64,000 nucleotides of DNA from Casuarina equisetifolia (lineage: Eukaryota > Streptophyta > Magnoliopsida > Fagales > Casuarinaceae): contig CM052360.1 in the NCBI GenBank assembly GCA_028551475.1, positions 10,590,501-10,654,500 on the forward strand. Reading direction: 5' to 3'. A model generated the notes under the pieces. The model worked only from the letters and a program-made list of their open reading frames with translations. It was not told where the DNA came from and did not search any database. The first letter of the stretch is position 1, and each line of letters begins with the position of its first letter. Positions 57,051-64,000 of the stretch are shown one piece after another. A program made the position numbers and the translations under genes.

Positions 57051-60000
57051 TCAAACAGCATACAGCCTTACAACCTGGTCAATCTTGGCACGACAAACAG
57101 GGCAACCCCACTTCTTTGTTTTAACCTCGTTCAAACACGACATGCATCCGGCCATGTGGCCACAGGGAATGCAAGCCCCCTCAATTGGAGCATCTAAACA
57201 TATCACGCATGATGATGCACCTCCATCCTCTTTCTTTTCACTCGCTCCTGTCGGTACATCCTCGATAATTGGTGATGACATGTCAATAAGAGTAGAATCA
57301 ACTGATGGGTAATGAACGGGACCATCTTCGATAATCTCATCAGCAATTGGTGGAGCTGATGGGATCGAATCTGTGGTGCAATTTGTTTGGGCTGCACTAT
57401 TGTTATTGTGGTGCTCGGTTTGGTGACTTGAAGTGCCTACGGGACTGATTTCATGAACTGCCCACTCAGTAGTACTTACCTTTGGGGCAGGTGCTATTGG
57501 TGCACTTGAACCACCATGACTGCTGCTAGTGCCGAGGAAGTTATTCCAATTACTGGATGAACTTGCTTCGGAGCTTGGGTGGGCATCAAGAACTGGGGGT
57601 CCTTCCTGCAAAGCAGACTGAATTGAGGCGCTGAGGGCCATTGCCATTTCTAAATCTTCAGCAGATGGTGGTGCAGTGGCTGGAACAACTGGAGTCTGAC
57701 TATTATGCAAAAATGCAGGAACCCTTTGCTGAAATGTAGCCAAGTATTTTTCCTCGTTAGAAGGGAAAAGCACAGGTCATAAATATGCTTATAAATATCT
57801 GCCAACCATACGAGCAATGCTGAGGAAAATTTCACACAACTTGGGAGAAACATATCGATTAGTACTTATCCATGTCAATATTATAAAAGTAACCAAGCTT
57901 TGCACTTTATGTTAAGTCAAAGACTAGCCATCTTCGTATTCTTAACTCAGCTAGGAAATATATTCTAATGAGTGCACCTGCATGACAGTCCACACACAGA
58001 GGCCTCTATATATTTTTTTTATATATAAGTATCAGATTAACAACTTAGCCAAAGTTCTGTTAGCAACGAGGTAAACAAAGTCCGTCAATCCTGAACTTTG
58101 AGCCGTTTGACTATTGTCTTAATTATTTACATTCTGCAAATAGCAGAAAAAAGTAATTGAAGCAGTGTGAACATTTGAACATTAATGGCAATTCTTTTAC
58201 CGGTATAAAATTTCCGGAGGAAATCATACGTAGAGCTGGTAAGGCTTCATAGACGAGAAAAACCATGAAAGGCCAAGTAAAATAAGCAACCAACTCCTGA
58301 GCTGAAATTGAATTCAGACCAGGGGAAAAGAATAGCATAAAGCAGACAATTGGGCGTCAATGCATTTTGATAGAATTGAATGGTGTCATTTTCAAATAAC
58401 TTTTGTATTAGTGTCATTTGATATCTTAAGCAAAGGAAATTAAATAATAGGGAGGAGAAATTTGGCTCTCTTCTCCGCACACTCAACCGCAATGCCAAAC
58501 CTCTCTTCCTGTCCCGCTCTGTGCATCTTATGTTTCCAGAAAAATTGTCATAATCAAAGGCACAATTACCGCAACAGACATGGCCCAGTAAGCAGATTTC
58601 TTTAACTTTCACCATCAACTATGCCACTAAAACAGTATGAACCCAAAAGTGAAGCAAACTAATGTATGGTTAGGCCAAGTCTATTCATATGGGATTATAT
58701 CAGTCCTGTCTTATGTCATTTCGTTTCCAATTATTAACTGTATCTTATGATCAGATGCAGAAAGATCATAAACAAATAAAATATAGCATCCTACCATGTA
58801 ATATTTCAAGCACTTATGAAACCTCCCCTGCCCTTACTCTTCTTATGGTTACAGTGTTTTGAGTTAAACATAAACAATGTCTACTACAACCTTAACATTT
58901 CAGTTCTTGAAAAGTCCGTTTTAAATAGAAAGTTGTAAATACTAAGTTACTGAGAGCAGATTACAAGTTATTAATGGTAAAATGAACAAAATTTGGCAAT
59001 TTGGGAGGCTCTTCCTAATCCTGAAGGCCCCAAGGAATTCCTAATTGGAACTAGAGTATCCCTACAGCAAACTTATAATACTAAATTTGAGATTGTAGCC
59101 ACTAGTGAAGAGAAGTACCTTACTTTACGCAAGAGACTGTGAAAAGGGATCAATCAGATGGTCAATGGAAAGGATGATTCTTATTTACACTTAACAAAAC
59201 AAAATATTGAAAGAAACTATGACTCGAGGATGGCGAGTAATAAATAATTCTCTCCAGCAAAACTCTCATACTCTGGTATAAGTCTCATGTATGCATTCTG
59301 CTTTTGTTCTGCACATCAGACAGAAGAATAACATCCATAAGAGAAGTGTGCATGTACCTGTGGAATTCCCTTGCAAGCATTGCAAAACCACTGAAGTTGT
59401 TGCTTGTCACTTTCATTGGCAGGTGCAAGCTTGATGCGCGTTTCTGAAGTAGGATTACAAAAATCTTAAAAGAGAAATTGAAACTGCTAATTCTCAAGTA
59501 TTACAGCAGAAAGCAAAAAGAGTAGTAGTTCAATTTTCACCCTAGATATCAAGCAAGAAAACTTTGATATGAGTCTGTAGAAGGGCAAGAGAATAACCTT
59601 GATCCCCTACTTCTATTACACCTTTTAGAAGAAACATGGTCTTTTATTTTTAAGTGGCTTCTTAATTGCCACCCTTGTTAATTGTTTTCCGTGAAATAAT
59701 TTTCTTCATCATTTCAGTATAGGTTTGAGTAATGTAGCAATCATTATACTTACGCCTACGCATTTGAGATCTACACCTCATATCATGGGAGGTGTAAACA
59801 CTTCGCCTCCGTCTCCTGCCTCTTGAGACTATGCATGGACATAGAATTTAATCAAGATATAGACACTAGGACGCATATGTGACATTAATGATATTTCTAA
59901 ATGAAATTTGATCATAGAGATATTACTAGTGGAGGTATCGTCTATTATCACTGAAGGATCAGAATGGTGTAGCTTTGGTTCTTCCAAATTGGCTTTCCAT

Positions 60001-63000
60001 AATGCAATAACTATACGTGGTAGGGCATCCTGCTCATTCATCCATAACACGAGAAAAGAAAACTATCAGAAAAGGAGATCCATGAGTTAAATACAAAAAA
60101 TAAAGAACAAAAAATCACAAGAGACGGAATATTACAACTATCTGTGCAAGCAGGTACTGAGTCATATTTGATTAGAAGTAGTGAAGGCTTGACTCAAAAT
60201 CATAAGAATTGTCAACCAGCAACTCCTAAAATGGATATATTTTCAAACACCAAGATCACTTCAGCGTACATGCATTAGAAAGTGAATTAAGAGGAAAAGC
60301 AGAATCGGCATTTCACAAACTACTAGTACCATATGGCTTCAAGGTAATTGATACAGACCAATTTAAGCTAAAAAATATCTAAATATTTAAGTGACAAAAC
60401 CAAGGGGGAACGGTAGGTCAGACTTAAGAGGGATAACAACAGCACGAGAGTAACATAGTTGTGAAGCTAGTTCCACTTATGAGAAAGATATGGTAAAATG
60501 GGGAAAATATCGAATCCAGCTATATAGTTACCTTGGAAAAAGACCAAGAGGGAATCATAGCGCTGGAAATGAACAGAGTTTTCTATGAACAACTAAAGTT
60601 CCACTCAGATAAACTTGACTTGACTCAATTCGTTTAATATAATAACATTGGTTTTGCAAATATTTTCTTAACATAACACTGTTCTAATTTATTTACTAAA
60701 TTGATGTCACATTAGCCTTTTTTTTTTTTTTTTTACAAAAGGTTTACTGCAAAAGAAAAAAAAAATCACAAATGTAAGTAGGTATGGTGTTTCCGCGAGT
60801 GTTTCATTCAGAAAACAAAAATAGGCTATATTTTTCTTTCATTTTTACTTAGTCAGCAATTATTAGTTGTTTTGTCTATTATTTTTCTTCACTATAGAAG
60901 ACTTGAACTTGGAACTCCTCAGACAACCACAGGCAATATAATAGTTTCTCTTTTCCAAAGACCTAGTTAAATCTATGGTCGGATATGCTAAAGCTAACTG
61001 TGACCAGCTGGCTCTACTTCTTGACACCACAGAGCAATCATCCTAAAGAAAACCTTACCTCATTGCAATCTCCGGCAGGCTCACTCATCTTCTTTTCTCT
61101 CCTTTCAGTCCAACCAATGCACACAACGCACCCCACTGTCTCCCTAATATACGCAAAAGAGACTGGTTCCAGACTGGTTCCCCGGAGACATGCCAACAAT
61201 CTCATTGGCAGCGGCATGTGGGTGCCTTTTATTCCAATTATTTTTTACTTTCTTTTACCCTCAAGTTTGTGCTTGATTTGAAACGCAAACTCAACTCTTC
61301 TGGACTATTTGAGTCAATATGAGCAACTTGACCTCAAGCTAAGCTTAAATCTTTCTAGTATCTTGTCTAGCCAAGTTTGAATAGCAAATACTCTGCACTG
61401 AACTACAGTTCTAGGTAATAACAAGCTTGCAGTGGAGATCATGCAACAAAATGAACCATTCTCAGTCCTAATCGCTTGTAGGATAGCTATATATGGACAG
61501 AATTCATGTAAGACCCAACACAAAAACAAAACTGGAACCAAGAACCAAGAACCAAGAACCAAGAACAAGAAAGTTGATCTGGACTTCTTTTCAGAATTCG
61601 AATTCCATAGCATAGGAGGGAAAAGAAATCCAATGAATTAACACTTGCGCTGATTTTTATATCATTAAACTACACTGGAAAGTTAATTTTATTATTGAAA
61701 GAAGACTGAAGCCAAAAACTACTATTAATTACAGTGAGTAAATGGAGGACAAATGCACTGACATAAGATAAACAAGAAGTGGAAAATGACTATTATGTAC
61801 TAGAAGTTATCAAACATTAAGTTGACTTGATCCAGACTGTGAGAAATTATCTACAAAGATCCTATAAAACAGCTTAAAACCAGGCAACCTTCTTGCCTGA
61901 AGCGGATGAGTAGAAAAGTACAGTTTCCAATCATAAACAGTTATACCTGCAAACCAGGGTATATGGCAAGCTCCAACTTGTAAGGCTTTGTAGGCTTAGG
62001 TGAACCACAGGGAAGAATAACAACCCAACTGCAAGAAATGCAATAATGACAGTCATACATAGCTGATACTTCAAGAACAAAAATCCCTATACAAAGTAGA
62101 AAAATTAAAAAAGGGTAAATTGAACATGGCATCAGTGCAGGTTCACCCATTGGGCCCTGTTACTAAGAGAATTTCTCACATGATTAAAGGGAAGCAAAGA
62201 GGGATGTATGTGTGCGACTCTTGGGAGGCAAGGGACGGGAAGAGAGATGAAGAAAATCTAATAGAAAAATAACAACAAAATTTCCAGTGAAACTCACACT
62301 TTTCTTGATACTAATTGAGGTGCCAATGCGTCAAGAAAGCGTGGGCCATAAAACTCCCGCATCCAACCAGAGAATAAGCAAATATGATCCTTTTAAGACA
62401 AATATATGCTTAAAGAATTAAGAAAGAAAAGGAATAATCTAGCCAACACTGGAATTTGCATAACAGTCGATTTATATTGTAAGTGTACCTCAATAGCACG
62501 AACAACATTGGTATGCTTCTTTGCCCTAGCAACGTCAAGTGGGGTTTGACAATCATCATTCATTACCAAAGCATTTCCTGAAATTTTTGGCAGCAATCAA
62601 CTGTTAGCGTACTGGAAATGGGAGAGAATACAATATTTTTCATTCTTACCAATATCATGAAAGTACATCTCACCTCCATGTGTAAGTAGTAACTTCACAG
62701 TATTTTCGAGACCTCTTTTTGCCGCATGATGCAAAGGAGTACCAGCATGACGACCTAACCACATAACAAATGGATAGATGAAGTGAAAACCCAAAATGAA
62801 TCAGGTTCACATACTGACTAGGAGATCAATCACAGGCTATAAGCACTAATAATCATTCTCTAAACAACTTTAAGCATTGATAATTGAAGAAAAAAAAAAC
62901 CTAGTCCAACTAAAAAAGATTCGCATGGTAAGGGCAAAAACAACAACAACATGTGTAAATTGTAGGTGACTAGAAATTTCTAACAGCAACATCTTAAGGT

Positions 63001-64000
63001 GGTAAACACTACGCTAGAGGATAAAGGACCAACATGTTATAAAGTTAGGAAAACAAAAAGAATGGTTAAAGGAATAGAGAAGAAAAACTTTAAGGAAAAT
63101 CATCTATACAAACTTCCAACTTCTCTAAAAATTCTGAAACAAGTTTGCTTTTACAGCAACAACTAATAGTTTTATGAAAAACTGTATATCTAGGATTTCA
63201 CTCACATAAGAACAATTAATTTTGTGCATCTTCTTTGAAATCTACCACCTTAATTTGTATTGATCAATATGTGATCAGTAGGAGTATCTTATAGTGACAT
63301 AAACAATAACTTCACTATTTTACAACTTTTCGCTAATTATAAATTTGTTCTAAATTATTGCGGTTTCTAGTGTGGTTAATCACAAAGCGTAGGTAACAAA
63401 AAGACTCCGAAAACTAAATTATAAGAAAGTCAAAACAGGAGCACATTGTGATGAAACCAATTGTTTTACAATTCCATCTCTGTTGAATTATCAATTTATT
63501 TTAGATGATTGAGATCCTGACAAGTGATTAACTGATACAGAGGTTTTGAAATTAAATGATCAGAAAACAAGTCCGCAAATAGCATCAACCACTATGAAGG
63601 CGGTTCAATTTCATGCCAGCGAGTGAGAATTTGGCTAGTGGCAATTACAAAGGAACAGAAGAGGAATCATCCATGGTCCACTGTTCGTAACGCTTGGTTT
63701 CTACACAAACGTCATTGTTCTTTTAGAAGAAATAACCCGAACTAGCCCTTCTTAATAACTTCTTTAATTGCTACCCTCTCCAATAACGAGTCAAGAAAGA
63801 CATGACAAAAAACCTAAACAAAAAATGAAGCCTAAACGTATCATTTAGATGAAGAAACATACATGCACCTCCAAAAAATGAATAAGATAATGACGACAAA
63901 TATACCAGGCCTATACGCATTCACATTTGCTCCGAGTTCTATCAAAGTTTTTGCAACATTGTAAAGCTCCGAATTCATGCACGCCACAATCAAAGGGGTC
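57051..64000 (-). CDS. XBAT35: Ankyrin-repeat RING E3 ubiquitin ligase, XBAT34/35 type (5' end outside the window)
   Basis: Nine coding exons are seen, the first cut by the window edge: 64000-63906, 62754-62674, 62577-62489, 62389-62298, 62028-61947, 60029-59927, 59828-59754, 59443-59358 and 57752-57051. Phases agree throughout. The order is ankyrin repeats (TPLIVACMNSELYNVAKTL, AGTPLHHAAKRGLENTVKLL, QTPLDVARAKKHTNVVRAIE), the family block ICLFSGWMREFYGP...WVVILPCGSP, and a basic arginine-rich exon. Then come a QWFCNACKGIPQ segment, a UIM-like helix (AEDLEMAMALSASIQSAL) and a C-terminal RING (CVIC, CIPCGHMAGCMSC, CPVC). Such proteins pass ubiquitin from E2 to bound targets; Arabidopsis XBAT35 acts in apical-hook ethylene response and defence. 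The acceptor at 57752 (AACGAG) is the least certain, and a further exon in the 1.6-kb intron before it cannot be excluded. XBAT34 is the alternative name. Confidence 0.9.
57753..59357 (-). other. Long last intron of the ankyrin-RING gene
   Basis: About 1.6 kb, AT-rich, starting GTACATGC. No extra exon with family similarity was recognised on reading it, but a short variable linker exon would be easy to miss. Confidence 0.6.
60030..61946 (-). other. Long intron of the ankyrin-RING gene
   Basis: About 1.9 kb between the WVVILPCGSP exon and the LPRIVIALWKANLEEPK exon. It holds a T run at about 60719-60734 and a short GAACCAA array. Open frames within it (60985-61641) have no recognisable domain. 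Confidence 0.7.
61535..61569. repeat. (GAACCAA)n tandem repeat in an ankyrin-RING gene intron
   Basis: Four to five heptamer units GAACCAA in tandem. Confidence 0.9.
62755..63905 (-). other. Intron of the ankyrin-RING gene between ankyrin exons
   Basis: About 1.15 kb, AT-rich, with no coding gene recognised on either strand. The flanking exons join in frame as NAYRPG/RHAGTPLHHAAKRG. Confidence 0.75.

Noticed and set aside
59622-63785. Two intronic stretches (about 59622-59685 and 63719-63785) sharing TTTTAGAAGAAA and TTAATTGC(C/T)ACCC
   Set aside because: The similarity is short and gapped; not enough to call a repeat family by eye.

Overview
The window is nuclear DNA of a flowering plant, very probably a eudicot. 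It is AT-rich, its genes have many short exons with GT-AG introns, and the proteins belong to plant families (DYW-class PPR, ALOG/LSH, plant C2H2 with an EAR motif, plant PMT methyltransferase, XBAT ankyrin-RING ligase). Nothing bacterial, phage-like, CRISPR-like or viral was seen. I rebuilt exon structures by hand from conserved protein sequence and splice sites; apart from one acceptor (57752), all coding phases closed cleanly.

Layout, left to right: a gene-poor stretch with a decayed Ty3/gypsy retroelement (1-4.8 kb); a C2H2 zinc-finger gene (4.8-5.65 kb); a casein kinase 1-like gene with 14 coding exons (8.26-12.76 kb); an intronless DYW PPR gene (15.99-18.42 kb); a tiny SF3b-complex gene (SF3B5/SF3b10, 19.3-22.6 kb); an NDR-type AGC kinase with 13 coding exons (23.4-29.7 kb); an AT-rich spacer with a diverged tandem repeat and a SINE-like element (31-33 kb); a Golgi PMT-type methyltransferase with 7 coding exons (34.6-38.5 kb); a long gene-free stretch; an intronless ALOG/LSH gene (48.3-48.9 kb); a second long gene-free stretch; and an ankyrin-RING E3 ligase (XBAT34/35 type) that runs off the right edge (57.05->64 kb). 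All eight genes lie on the minus strand.

From memory of the Arabidopsis genome, the order from XBAT35 through LSH4, PMT, NDR kinase, SF3b5-like and PPR to CKL matches the block At3g23280-At3g23340, and a second copy of much of it lies near At4g14340-At4g14365. The window is therefore best read as a conserved ancestral eudicot block. The genes do not form one pathway. They cover splicing, protein phosphorylation, organelle RNA editing, cell-wall/Golgi methylation, meristem-boundary transcription and ubiquitination.

I found no convincing undescribed biological system. The most interesting leads are the intact gene block, a 75-residue internal duplication in the zinc-finger protein, a six-nucleotide first coding exon in the SF3b5 gene, upstream ORFs before the NDR kinase, a long non-repeat insert in the PPR protein, and an orphan GC-rich island at 42.3-42.6 kb.
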